Translations under genes and position numbers: made by a program
Notes under the pieces: generated by a model
Told to the model about the DNA's origin: nothing
Databases searched by the model: none
What the model saw: only the letters and a program-made list of their open reading frames with translations
NCBI GenBank assembly: GCA_900542985.1
Contig: UQPQ01000039.1
Span: 1-27,635 of the forward strand
Reading direction: 5' to 3'
Length of the DNA stretch: 27,635 bases
From: an uncultured Bacteroides sp.
GTDB taxonomy: Bacteria; Bacteroidota; Bacteroidia; Bacteroidales; Bacteroidaceae
Part shown: piece after piece, positions 1 to 8,653 of the stretch
Numbering within the stretch: the first letter of the stretch is position 1
How the letters are laid out: the number at the start of each line of letters is the position of its first letter

Positions 1-48
1 TACAACGGTTTTCAAGACCGCCGCAATCGACCACTCTGCCACCTCTCC
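1..48 (-). tRNA. tRNA-Ser(UGA), 5' part, cut by window edge
   Basis: On the minus strand the gene starts at 48 with GGAGAGGTGGCAGAGTGG, a typical serine tRNA acceptor and D-arm. It reads through to the anticodon stem-loop, with anticodon TGA at 14-12 inside CGGTCTTGAAAACCG. The window ends just after the anticodon arm, so the long variable arm and T-arm are not visible. The isotype rests on the TGA anticodon and the acceptor/D-arm sequence. A consensus Bacteroides promoter lies directly upstream at 90-120. Confidence 0.93.
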
Positions 49-89
49 AAAACTCTTTTTGAGAGTTGCTTTGTTTTTCAAAAGCGATG

Positions 90-120
90 CAAAGGTACGC
101 ATTATTTTTAAACCTGCAAA
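90..120 (-). promoter_or_regulatory. Promoter of tRNA-Ser
   Basis: On the minus strand, TTTG (120-117) is followed after exactly 19 nt by TACCTTTG (97-90). This is a perfect fit to the Bacteroides primary sigma factor consensus (-33 TTTG, -7 TAnnTTTG). Transcription would start near 83, about 35 nt before the tRNA 5' end. The mutS2 promoter diverges from it 14 bp away. Confidence 0.8.
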
Positions 121-134
121 TATTTTGGAGCTTT

Positions 135-166
135 TTTGATTATTTTTTTTCATTATCGTACCTTTG
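135..166 (+). promoter_or_regulatory. Promoter of mutS2
   Basis: TTTG at 135-138 is followed after 20 nt by TACCTTTG at 159-166, matching the Bacteroides -33/-7 consensus. The expected start site near 172 lies inside the longest possible reading frame. A start at 136 is therefore not transcribed, and the ATG at 202 becomes the likely initiation codon. Confidence 0.75.
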
Positions 167-201
167 TACCCGAAAACAAGCATGATTTACCGAATAAAAG
201 C

Positions 202-2712
202 ATGATATACCCTCAGAATTTTGAGCAGAAAATAGGATTCGATCAAATCCGACAATTATTAAAAGGAAAGTGCCTGAGTACACTGGGTGAAGAACGGACA
301 GAAGAAATGGCGTTCTCCGACGACTATAATGAAATCAACCGTCGCCTGGAACAGGTAACAGAGTTTATCCGTATCATTCAGGAAGAAGATGAATTTCCAG
401 ATCAGTATTTCTTCGATGTTCGCCCTTCCCTCAAACGCATACGCGTAGAAGGTATGTATATGGACGAACAGGAATTGTTCGACCTGCGCCGTTCCTTGGA
501 AACTATCCGGGACATTGTACGTTTTCTTCAGCAAACCGATGAAGACGACGAAACATCCGGTGACAACTCTCCTTATCCTGCACTCCACGAATTGGCCGGA
601 GACATTATGGTCTTTCCGCAACTTATCACACGCATCAATAATATATTGGATAAGTTCGGAAAAATAAAAGACAACGCATCGGCAGAATTGTTGCGTATCC
701 GCCGCGAACTGTCTGCTACAACCAGCAGCATCTCACGAAGTCTGAACAGCATTCTCCGCTCTGCACAGTCGGAGGGATATGTAGATAAAGATGTAGCTCC
801 CACCATGCGAGACGGACGTTTGGTAATACCGGTAGCACCGGGCATGAAGCGTAAAATACGAGGTATCGTACACGATGAATCGGCTACCGGAAAGACTGTC
901 TTTATAGAACCGGCAGAAGTGGTGGAAGCCAACAACCGCATCCGCGAACTGGAGGGAGAAGAACGGCGGGAAATTATACGAATTCTCACCGAGTTTTCTT
1001 CCATCGTACGCCCACAGGTTCCGGCTTTGCTTGGCTCTTATGAGTTCTTGGCAGAAATCGACTTTATCCGGGCAAAGGCTTTATTCAGTATCGACATCAA
1101 AGCCTGCAAACCTTCTTTTGAAAACCGACAGGTAGTAGACTGGATGGAAGCGATACACCCATTGCTTCAGATGTCGCTTGCCAAACATAATAAAAAGGTA
1201 GTTCCTCTGGATATCGAACTCACACCTGAACAGCGCATTCTGCTTATTTCCGGTCCGAATGCCGGAGGTAAATCAGTCTGTCTGAAAACGGTCGGTCTCC
1301 TGCAATATATGCTCCAGTGTGGTTTGCCTGTGTCAATGCACGAACGGAGCCATGCGGGTATATTCAGCCATATTTTTATTGATATCGGCGACGAGCAAAG
1401 TATCGAAGACGATTTGAGTACGTATTCTTCGCACCTTACCAACATGAAGAATATGATGAAATACTGCAACGGACAAAGTCTGATTCTGATTGATGAATTT
1501 GGTGGAGGTACAGAGCCACAAATCGGCGGCGCTATCGCAGAGGCTGTATTAAAGCGCTTCAATGCACGAGAGACATTCGGCGTCATTACCACTCACTACC
1601 AAAATCTGAAACATTTTGCAGAGGAACATGAAGGGGTAGTCAATGGAGCTATGCTATACGACAGACACGAAATGCGTGCCTTGTTCCAACTGCAGATTGG
1701 TAATCCGGGAAGTTCGTTTGCTGTAGAAATTGCACGTAAAATCGGCTTACCGGAAGAGGTTATTGCCGATGCTTCGGAAATTGTAGGCAGTGAATATATA
1801 CAGAGCGATAAATATTTGCAGGACATTGTACGTGACAAGCGTTACTGGGAAACCAAACGCCAGAATATCCGCAAGCGGGAAAAGCATATGGAAGATACCA
1901 TTGCACGCTACGAACGCGAGATAGAAGAACTGGAACGGAGCCGGAAGGAAATCCTACGGAAAGCCAAAGAGGATGCCGAACGTTTGTTGCAGGAATCGAA
2001 CGCAAAGATTGAAAATACCATCCGTACCATCAAAGAGGCACAAGCAGAAAAGGAACGTACTCGTCTGGCACGTCAGGAACTGGTAGACTTCCGTCAGAAG
2101 GTGGAAGAAATAGAAAAGGCTGCAATGGAGGAAAAGATTGCCCGCAAAATGGAAAAGTTGCGTGAAAAACAGGAACGGAAGAAGGATAAAAAAGCCAAGC
2201 AGCAGAATACACCGGCTGCACAGTCTGTTGTTCCGAAGGTTCTCCCTATTGAAGTCGGTATGCATGTCCGCATCAAAGGACAAACCAGCGTGGGACAAGT
2301 GCTTGAGATAAACGGGAAAAATGCAGTGGTAATGTTTGGTCTGATGAAGACCAATGTAAAGACAGAGCGTCTGGAACGCACGGAAGCTCCCAAACAATCG
2401 GCTTTGCAAACAAAAACTACATTTGTGAGCAGTGCAACTCAGGAACAGATGTACGAAAAGAAACTAAACTTCAAACAAGACATCGACGTACGGGGAATGC
2501 GGGGAGACGAAGCAATACAGGCAGTCACTTATTTCATAGACGATGCCATCCTGGTCGGCATGAGTCGTGTACGTATCCTGCATGGAACCGGAACCGGTAT
2601 CTTACGTACGCTTATCCGTCAGTATCTGAGTACCGCACCGGGAGTAGCACACTTCCAGGACGAGCATGTGCAGTTTGGAGGAGCCGGCATTACAGTAGTC
2701 GACTTAAAATAA
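202..2712 (+). CDS. mutS2: Endonuclease MutS2 (MutS-family ATPase with Smr nuclease domain)
   Basis: This encodes an 836-residue MutS2. The family does not do mismatch repair. It suppresses homologous recombination and, in Firmicutes, rescues collided ribosomes through its Smr domain. The MutS core comes first, then the ATPase with Walker A GPNAGGKS (residues 351-358), a Walker B at LILIDEFGGGT, and the signature/His-switch region ending VITTHYQNLK. A long charged coiled-coil (roughly 540-680, rich in E, K and R) follows, then a KOW-like segment (VGMHVRIKGQTSVGQVLEI). The C-terminal Smr domain (about 760-836) has DIDVRGMRGDEA and the LHGTGTG motif. The start at 202 is preferred over the in-frame start at 136 because the latter lies upstream of the promoter's -7 box, and the 22 extra residues do not look like MutS2. 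The gene is monocistronic, with a strong terminator downstream. Confidence 0.95.
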   Translation: MIYPQNFEQKIGFDQIRQLLKGKCLSTLGEERTEEMAFSDDYNEINRRLEQVTEFIRIIQEEDEFPDQYFFDVRPSLKRIRVEGMYMDEQELFDLRRSLETIRDIVRFLQQTDEDDETSGDNSPYPALHELAGDIMVFPQLITRINNILDKFGKIKDNASAELLRIRRELSATTSSISRSLNSILRSAQSEGYVDKDVAPTMRDGRLVIPVAPGMKRKIRGIVHDESATGKTVFIEPAEVVEANNRIRELEGEERREIIRILTEFSSIVRPQVPALLGSYEFLAEIDFIRAKALFSIDIKACKPSFENRQVVDWMEAIHPLLQMSLAKHNKKVVPLDIELTPEQRILLISGPNAGGKSVCLKTVGLLQYMLQCGLPVSMHERSHAGIFSHIFIDIGDEQSIEDDLSTYSSHLTNMKNMMKYCNGQSLILIDEFGGGTEPQIGGAIAEAVLKRFNARETFGVITTHYQNLKHFAEEHEGVVNGAMLYDRHEMRALFQLQIGNPGSSFAVEIARKIGLPEEVIADASEIVGSEYIQSDKYLQDIVRDKRYWETKRQNIRKREKHMEDTIARYEREIEELERSRKEILRKAKEDAERLLQESNAKIENTIRTIKEAQAEKERTRLARQELVDFRQKVEEIEKAAMEEKIARKMEKLREKQERKKDKKAKQQNTPAAQSVVPKVLPIEVGMHVRIKGQTSVGQVLEINGKNAVVMFGLMKTNVKTERLERTEAPKQSALQTKTTFVSSATQEQMYEKKLNFKQDIDVRGMRGDEAIQAVTYFIDDAILVGMSRVRILHGTGTGILRTLIRQYLSTAPGVAHFQDEHVQFGGAGITVVDLK

Positions 2713-2752
2713 GCCATCGGATACTTTAAGAGTATAACCGACACGTGATATT

Positions 2753-2841
2753 ACGTGACTTGTATCGAGAGGCAACGATACTTGTATCATCAGCAAACGT
2801 GACTTGTATCGTAAGCTCTCGATACAAGTCACGTTTTTTAG
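2753..2841 (+). terminator. mutS2 terminator with duplicated left arm
   Basis: ACGTGACTTGTATCG at 2797-2811 pairs perfectly with CGATACAAGTCACGT at 2820-2834 (15 bp, 8-nt loop, two further A-T pairs). TTTTTT follows, giving a canonical intrinsic terminator on the plus strand. A second copy of the left arm at 2753-2771 is complementary to 2816-2834 over 19 bp, so two mutually exclusive hairpins share one right arm. On the minus strand there is little U-tract, so it is a weak candidate for ending the opposing phosphatase gene. Confidence 0.88.
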
Positions 2842-2854
2842 TGCATTCAGTCTT

Positions 2855-4594
2855 TTATCGGTCTTCCCCAAACAGCAAGCGATAATCTCTCTTAGCAGCC
2901 GGTTCTACCCATTTCTCCGGAATAAATTTCCATTGATTCAGCGGGCGAGGATCGAGTATTTTTACTTCTTCAATACGTTTCATCAAGTAGTAACGGAGGT
3001 CTTTTTCCGTAGCAAATACAATACGTTTTGCCAAGTCTTGCTTAGGAATACCCGCTCCTTTGGTCAACAGGTCACCTCCTCCGTTGCCACGATAGGAATT
3101 GACTGCTACCTTGTACATTTTGTCCATGCGGAAAGGTGTTCCATCTGCCATGCTACGGATGTTGATTTTTTCTCCTTGCGGTTTGGTGACATCTACCGTA
3201 TAAAGAATACCTGCAGCCGAATCGAAGTTGAAACTTGGATTCTTGAAGCGTCCAAAACCTTTATCTTTCTCGTTCAGCAGCATCAGATGGTCGTCGGGCG
3301 ATTTCATCTGATTCGTCCAAATGGCATACGACATTTCCAAGAAATCTTTTATTTCCTTTCCGGTCAGCGTCATGGTGTAAAGCATGTTCTCGTATTTATA
3401 CAAATTGAACATATCACTCACATAAATATCACCTTCCTTAATCTCAGCCGCAAACGAAAGTGGTGCACAGAACGAGACATCTGCTCCTGTAATGTCGAGT
3501 TGCAACTGATGAATCAAATCGATAAAGGCAGAAGGGCCAAAATAGGCATCTTTTGTGGTAATTGTCTTATTGATGCGTCCTATTTTACGCGATACAAAAT
3601 CGGCCGTAGCCTGATACTGCTTTTCGAATGTTTTCAAGAAAGCCTCATCGGGAGCATAACGGTCTACAGAAGCCAACTTGCCCTCAACTGATTTCCGTAT
3701 TACCTTGCCGTCTTTTTTCACGACTTTTACCGTCACATCGGCTACAACCTTCGCCATATTAGCCGGATCGACCAACAATACAGAATCGCCTGCTTCATTA
3801 ATAATCTTCTGACAAGTACGTACATGGTCATGTCCCATAAACACCACATCAAACCCCGGTACCCGACGGGCTACATCTCCCGAACCGTTTTCTACTACAT
3901 CATCCAACTTATTTCCTTCCGGTCCGGCATGGAAAAGGCCAATCAAGACATCAGGCTTTTCTTTTTCCTGTATCCACTTTACCCACTTACGGGCAGATGT
4001 TTCCATATCTTCAAACCGTAACCCACTCCACAACTGCTCAGGCAACCATGAAGGAATAGCAGGAGTAATCATTCCCAGCACCACCACCTTTACCCCTTCT
4101 CTCTCAATCACCTTGTAAGGAGGAAGATAAGTCTTTCCGGTTTTCACATCCATAATATTTGCTCCCAGTACAGGGAATTTACACTGGCTCACCCATCGGT
4201 CGTACACGGCATGTCCGGCTTCAATGTCATGGTTTCCCATTGTAGCCACATCATAATGCATATAGTTCAGCATATCTGCTACCACATGCACCGAAGTGGT
4301 ATCTATATAATTATAATAATAGGCTACCGGTTGTCCTTGCAGAATATCTCCGTTATCCATCAGAATCAGACGGTCTCCATATGTCTTCCGCATCTCTCCT
4401 ACCAATGCACTGACACGCGCCAGACTTCCCTGCACAGAATGGCGGCGAATGAAATCATAAGGATAATAACATCCATGTACATCACTGGTTTCTATAAGTT
4501 TCAATGTCACTTCTTTTTCGGATGATGCAGAAACAGGGGTATATCCAATACCTAAAAATGCCATCATACAGACAAAACAATTCTTTATTTTCAT
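2855..4594 (-). CDS. Exported bifunctional metallophosphatase/5'-nucleotidase (UshA-like)
   Basis: This 579-residue protein has an N-terminal signal peptide (MKIKNCFVCMMAFLG, cleavage plausible after PVSA). It is expected to hydrolyse nucleotides or similar phosphate esters in the periplasm. The calcineurin-like phosphoesterase domain has all its metal-binding motifs in order: SDVHG (D38, H40), MDNGDILQG (about 80-87), GNHD (120-123), LFHAG and FMGHDH. The C-terminal 5_nucleotid_C domain begins near residue 330 (IGRINKTI) and contains the substrate-stacking region around NSYRGNGGGD. Length fits the family (about 550-600). The reading frame extends to a TTG at 4600, but the ATG at 4594 starts a normal signal peptide and is preferred. 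The gene stands alone, converging on mutS2. The exact substrate cannot be read from sequence. Confidence 0.9.
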   Translation of the reverse strand: MKIKNCFVCMMAFLGIGYTPVSASSEKEVTLKLIETSDVHGCYYPYDFIRRHSVQGSLARVSALVGEMRKTYGDRLILMDNGDILQGQPVAYYYNYIDTTSVHVVADMLNYMHYDVATMGNHDIEAGHAVYDRWVSQCKFPVLGANIMDVKTGKTYLPPYKVIEREGVKVVVLGMITPAIPSWLPEQLWSGLRFEDMETSARKWVKWIQEKEKPDVLIGLFHAGPEGNKLDDVVENGSGDVARRVPGFDVVFMGHDHVRTCQKIINEAGDSVLLVDPANMAKVVADVTVKVVKKDGKVIRKSVEGKLASVDRYAPDEAFLKTFEKQYQATADFVSRKIGRINKTITTKDAYFGPSAFIDLIHQLQLDITGADVSFCAPLSFAAEIKEGDIYVSDMFNLYKYENMLYTMTLTGKEIKDFLEMSYAIWTNQMKSPDDHLMLLNEKDKGFGRFKNPSFNFDSAAGILYTVDVTKPQGEKINIRSMADGTPFRMDKMYKVAVNSYRGNGGGDLLTKGAGIPKQDLAKRIVFATEKDLRYYLMKRIEEVKILDPRPLNQWKFIPEKWVEPAAKRDYRLLFGEDR

Positions 4595-4769
4595 GGTCAA
4601 TATAAAAATGATGATTTGCTAAAGTAAGTATTTTAATCCAAGCTGGCAACTGAAAAGAGTTTTAATGGTGTACCATATTTACAGTATCAGCCTTGCTAGT
4701 TTGAAATTTTCTTGATAAATTGCACTTTATTTATTATCCCAACCTGAAACAAACTTAAAAAAACAACCC

Positions 4770-6398
4770 ATGAAAAAACTGTTAGTATTATTTTTCGGAA
4801 TACTGGCTATCTCCGAAATGAAAGCAGAAGACACTCTTTATGTAAAAGAGCCTCAGATTCCTATTCTGATAGAAAGACAGGACAATGTACTTTTCTATAT
4901 GCGTTTAGATGCAAAGGAAACACGTACCTTGAACAATATGGAGATTACTTTCGACAAAAACGTACCTCTCTCCGAAATTAAAGCGGTGAAACTGTATTAT
5001 GCAGGAACAGACGCTTCACAAGACAGAGAACAAAAGCGTTTTGCTCCAGTAGAATATATTTCCAGCCATAAACCTGGACAGACCTTGAGCGCGAATCCTT
5101 CGTATTCTATTCTGAAGTCAACTGTATCGCCTAAGAAAAATACAGTAGTACTGGAAGGAGAACAAAAGCTTTTCCCTGGATACAATTTCTTCTGGGTAAG
5201 TATAGAGATGCAGCCTTCGGCTTCACTGCATACTAAAATTATGGCAGATATCAGTCAGGTAAAGGCAGATGGAAAAATTATCCCTTGCAAAAGCGTAGAA
5301 CAAAAAGATGTAATACGCCGTTTGGGAGTTGGAGTCCGCCACGCCGGCGATGATGGTTCGGCTGCTTTCCGTATTCCCGGATTGGTTACAACAAACAAAG
5401 GCACATTGCTTGGGGTATACGATGTACGTTACAACAGCAGTGTCGATTTGCAAGAACATATCGATGTGGGATTAAGTAGAAGTACCGATGGCGGAAAGAC
5501 CTGGGAAAAGATGCGTCTGCCTTTGTCCTTCGGAGAATATGGAGGTCTGCCAGCTGCACAAAACGGTGTGGGCGACCCGTCTATATTAGTCGATACAAAA
5601 ACCAATACCATCTGGATTGTTGCAGCATGGACACACGGCATGGGTAATCAGCGTGCATGGTGGAGTTCACATCCGGGAATGGATCTGAATCATACTGCCC
5701 AATTGGTTATGGCTAAAAGTACAGACGATGGAAAAACATGGTCGAAACCTATCAATATCACAGAACAGGTAAAGAAACCGGAATGGTACTTTTTGCTGCA
5801 AGGTCCGGGAAGAGGTATTACAATGGACGATGGTACCTTAGTCTTCCCTATTCAGTATATCGGTGAAGACCGTATTCCTAATGCCGGTATCATGTATAGC
5901 AAAGACCGGGGAGAGACATGGCACATCCATCAGCATGCACGTACCAACACTACAGAGGCACAAGTAGCAGAAGTAAGTCCCGGTACACTTATGCTGAACA
6001 TGAGAGATAACCGTGGAGGAAGCAGAGCTGTTTATACGACTACCGACTTAGGAAAAACCTGGAAAGAGCATGAATCATCGCGTACTGCTCTGATAGAGCC
6101 GGTATGTATGGCAAGCCTCATCAGTGTAAAGGCTAAGGATAATGTATTGGGAAAAGATATTCTTATTTTCTCCAATCCAAACATGACCAACGCACGAAGA
6201 AATATAACCATTAAAATCAGCCTTGACGGAGGATATACCTGGAGTCCGGAACACCAACTGTTATTGGATGAAGGAGAGAACTGGGCATACTCTTGCCTGA
6301 CAATGGTGGATAAAGAAACAATTGGTATTCTTTATGAAAGTAGTGTCGCACACATGACTTTCCAAAGTATTAAACTTAAAGATATTGTGAAAGAATAA
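4770..6398 (+). CDS. nanH: Secreted exo-alpha-sialidase (NanH type)
   Basis: This 542-residue glycoside hydrolase family 33 sialidase releases terminal sialic acids from host glycans. It has a signal peptide (residues 1-19, ending EMKA). A beta-rich N-terminal carbohydrate-binding-like domain runs to about 180, followed by the six-bladed propeller. FRIP is at 200-203 (first catalytic arginine R201). Asp boxes (SxDxGxTW) include STDGGKTW (238-245), STDDGKTW, SKDRGETW, TTDLGKTW and SLDGGYTW. The other arginines of the triad fit GPGRGI and RDNRGGSR. The catalytic Glu likely lies in TEAQVAE, and the Tyr in WAYSCL. Length matches the roughly 544-residue NanH of B. fragilis. No TAnnTTTG box was found in the 168-nt upstream gap. 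tex follows after only 5 nt. No sialic acid uptake or lyase genes are in the window. Confidence 0.93.
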   Translation: MKKLLVLFFGILAISEMKAEDTLYVKEPQIPILIERQDNVLFYMRLDAKETRTLNNMEITFDKNVPLSEIKAVKLYYAGTDASQDREQKRFAPVEYISSHKPGQTLSANPSYSILKSTVSPKKNTVVLEGEQKLFPGYNFFWVSIEMQPSASLHTKIMADISQVKADGKIIPCKSVEQKDVIRRLGVGVRHAGDDGSAAFRIPGLVTTNKGTLLGVYDVRYNSSVDLQEHIDVGLSRSTDGGKTWEKMRLPLSFGEYGGLPAAQNGVGDPSILVDTKTNTIWIVAAWTHGMGNQRAWWSSHPGMDLNHTAQLVMAKSTDDGKTWSKPINITEQVKKPEWYFLLQGPGRGITMDDGTLVFPIQYIGEDRIPNAGIMYSKDRGETWHIHQHARTNTTEAQVAEVSPGTLMLNMRDNRGGSRAVYTTTDLGKTWKEHESSRTALIEPVCMASLISVKAKDNVLGKDILIFSNPNMTNARRNITIKISLDGGYTWSPEHQLLLDEGENWAYSCLTMVDKETIGILYESSVAHMTFQSIKLKDIVKE

Positions 6399-6403
6399 TA
6401 TTA

Positions 6404-8539
6404 ATGGAACAATTCAGCCAACTCATTGCAGCAGAATTGAAGCTGCCCATACACCGTATTGAAAATACATTAAAACTGCTGACTGGAGGGGCTACCATCC
6501 CCTTCATCAGCCGCTACCGCAAGGAAGCAACCGGAGGACTGGATGAAGTACAGATAAGCGATATCCATACTCGCTACGAAAAGCTCTGCGAACTGGCCAA
6601 ACGAAAGGAAACTATCCTGTCGACTATTGAAGAACAGGGTAAACTGACTGATGATTTGCGCCGTCGTATTGCTGATTGCTGGGACAGTACCGAACTGGAA
6701 GACATCTATCTGCCTTATAAACCCAAGAGAAAAACCCGTGCCGAAGCTGCCCGACAAAAGGGACTGGAACCTTTGGCTATGCTGTTGATGATGCAACGAG
6801 AAAATAATCTCTCCGCACGGGTACGTACCTTTGTAAAAGGAGATGTAAAAGACGAAGAAGAAGCACTGAAAGGAGCTCGCGATATCATTGCCGAACAGGT
6901 AAACGAAGACGAACGGGCACGTAACCTGATGCGCAATCAGTTCAGTCGCCAGGCTGTCATTACAGCCAAGGTAGTAAAAGGTAAAGAGACAGAGGAAAGT
7001 GCAGCCAAATATCGCGATTACTTCGATTTCAGCGAACCGTTGAAGCGTTGTACATCACACCGTCTGCTTGCTATTCGCCGGGGAGAATCGGAAGGTATTC
7101 TGAAGGTCAGCATCTCACCGGCGGACGAAGAAGAATGCAATACACGTCTGGAACGTCAATTCGTACGTGGCAACAATGAATGTGCCCGTCAGGTAGCAGA
7201 AGCTGTACGCGACGCATACAAGCGCCTGCTTAAACCCTCTATCGAAACAGAGTTTGCCGCATTAAGCAAAGAAAAGGCAGACGAAGAAGCCATCCGTGTA
7301 TTTGCCGGCAATCTGCGCCAACTGCTTTTGGCACCTCCCTTAGGACAGAAACGAGTGATGGGAATCGATCCGGGATTCCGTACCGGATGTAAAATTGTAT
7401 GTCTGGATGCACAGGGAGGCCTGCTTCATAACGAAGCCATCTACCCCCATCCACCTAAGTCGGAATACAGTCTGGCCGCCCGCAAACTGGTAAAACTGGT
7501 AGAACAATACAAGATAGAAGCCATTGCCATTGGTAACGGAACTGCCAGCCGGGAAACAGAACAGTTTGTCACCTCACAACGCTACGACCGGGAAGTACAA
7601 GTCTTTGTTGTAAGCGAAGACGGAGCTTCCATTTATTCGGCTTCCAAAACAGCACGGGAAGAATTCCCTGATTATGATGTAACTGTACGTGGCGCAGTCT
7701 CTATCGGCCGACGGCTGATTGACCCATTGGCTGAATTGGTCAAGATAGATGCCAAATCCATTGGTGTAGGACAATACCAGCACGATGTAGACCAGACACA
7801 ACTCAAGGCAGCCTTAGACCAGACCGTAGAAAGTTGCGTAAACCTGGTAGGGGTTAATGTCAATACAGCCAGCAAGCATCTGCTCACGTATGTATCGGGA
7901 TTGGGAGCTACCCTGGCACAAAACATTGTAGACTATCGCACAGAGAACGGTGCATTCCGTTCGCGCCGGGAGTTGATGAAAGTTCCTCGTATGGGAGCCA
8001 AAGCTTTCGAACAATGTGCCGGATTCTTACGCATTCCACAAGCAGAAAATCCGTTGGATAATTCGGCAGTTCATCCGGAAAGTTATGTGATTGTAGAACA
8101 GATGGCAAAAGACTTACACTGTACAGTAGCCGATTTGATACACGACAAAGGACTTCGCGAACGTATCCGGATAGAAGACTATGTAAGCGATACTGTAGGT
8201 ATTCCTACACTGACCGACATCATGCAGGAACTCGATAAACCCGGACGAGACCCACGACAGAAAATACAGGTTTTCGAATTCGACAAGAACGTACGTACCA
8301 TTGACGACTTGCAGGAAGGAATGGAGTTGCCGGGTATTGTCACCAATATCACGAACTTTGGCTGTTTTGTAGACATCGGAATCAAGGAAAACGGACTGGT
8401 ACACATCTCTCAATTATCCGACCAGTTTGTAAGCGATCCGACATCGGTAGTCAGCATTCACCAGCATGTACGTGTAAAGGTATTAAGTATAGATAGAGAA
8501 CGTAAACGTATCCAGCTTACCATGAAAGGAATGAAGTAA
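6404..8539 (+). CDS. tex: RNA-binding transcription accessory protein Tex
   Basis: This 711-residue cytoplasmic protein matches Tex in length and architecture. It has an N-terminal helical Tex_N domain (GGATIPFISRYRKEATGGLDEVQ), then a YqgF/RNase H-like domain from about residue 318 (VMGIDPGFRTGCK). A helix-hairpin-helix region follows (YVSGLGATLAQNIVDYR and VPRMGAKAFEQCAGFLRI), and a C-terminal S1 RNA-binding domain from about 640 to the end (GIVTNITNFGCFVDIG...LVHISQLS). Tex binds nucleic acid and is linked to transcription and virulence-factor expression in some bacteria. It starts 5 nt after the sialidase stop, so co-transcription and perhaps translational coupling are likely. A terminator follows at 8563. 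Confidence 0.95.
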   Translation: MEQFSQLIAAELKLPIHRIENTLKLLTGGATIPFISRYRKEATGGLDEVQISDIHTRYEKLCELAKRKETILSTIEEQGKLTDDLRRRIADCWDSTELEDIYLPYKPKRKTRAEAARQKGLEPLAMLLMMQRENNLSARVRTFVKGDVKDEEEALKGARDIIAEQVNEDERARNLMRNQFSRQAVITAKVVKGKETEESAAKYRDYFDFSEPLKRCTSHRLLAIRRGESEGILKVSISPADEEECNTRLERQFVRGNNECARQVAEAVRDAYKRLLKPSIETEFAALSKEKADEEAIRVFAGNLRQLLLAPPLGQKRVMGIDPGFRTGCKIVCLDAQGGLLHNEAIYPHPPKSEYSLAARKLVKLVEQYKIEAIAIGNGTASRETEQFVTSQRYDREVQVFVVSEDGASIYSASKTAREEFPDYDVTVRGAVSIGRRLIDPLAELVKIDAKSIGVGQYQHDVDQTQLKAALDQTVESCVNLVGVNVNTASKHLLTYVSGLGATLAQNIVDYRTENGAFRSRRELMKVPRMGAKAFEQCAGFLRIPQAENPLDNSAVHPESYVIVEQMAKDLHCTVADLIHDKGLRERIRIEDYVSDTVGIPTLTDIMQELDKPGRDPRQKIQVFEFDKNVRTIDDLQEGMELPGIVTNITNFGCFVDIGIKENGLVHISQLSDQFVSDPTSVVSIHQHVRVKVLSIDRERKRIQLTMKGMK

Positions 8540-8562
8540 ACACTTTCCTTCAAAAGATAAAC

Positions 8563-8610
8563 AAGGGAGTAAAACAGTACATCATACTTGCTTTACTCCC
8601 TTTCTTTATA
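8563..8610. terminator. Terminator between convergent tex and MBL-hydrolase genes
   Basis: AAGGGAGTAAA (8563-8573) pairs with TTTACTCCCTT (8592-8602) over 11 bp with an 18-nt loop. On the plus strand it is followed by TCTTTATA. On the minus strand the stem is followed by a T-rich stretch (GTTTATCTTTT). It can serve both genes, more convincingly tex. Confidence 0.75.
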
Positions 8611-8653
8611 CCTTTCTGTTTCAGTCTATGCTTTTACAGCAAACGAAAAAAGG

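Noticed and set aside
136..201. N-terminal extension of MutS2 from an ATG at 136
   Set aside because: The promoter -7 box is at 159-166, downstream of this ATG, and the extra residues do not resemble MutS2.
2804..3691. Long plus-strand open frame (295 codons) opposite the phosphatase gene
   Set aside because: It is antisense to a well-supported gene, starts inside a terminator hairpin and has no recognisable domain.
4595..4600. TTG start two codons upstream of the phosphatase ATG
   Set aside because: The ATG at 4594 immediately follows and begins a normal signal peptide, so there is no reason to use the TTG.
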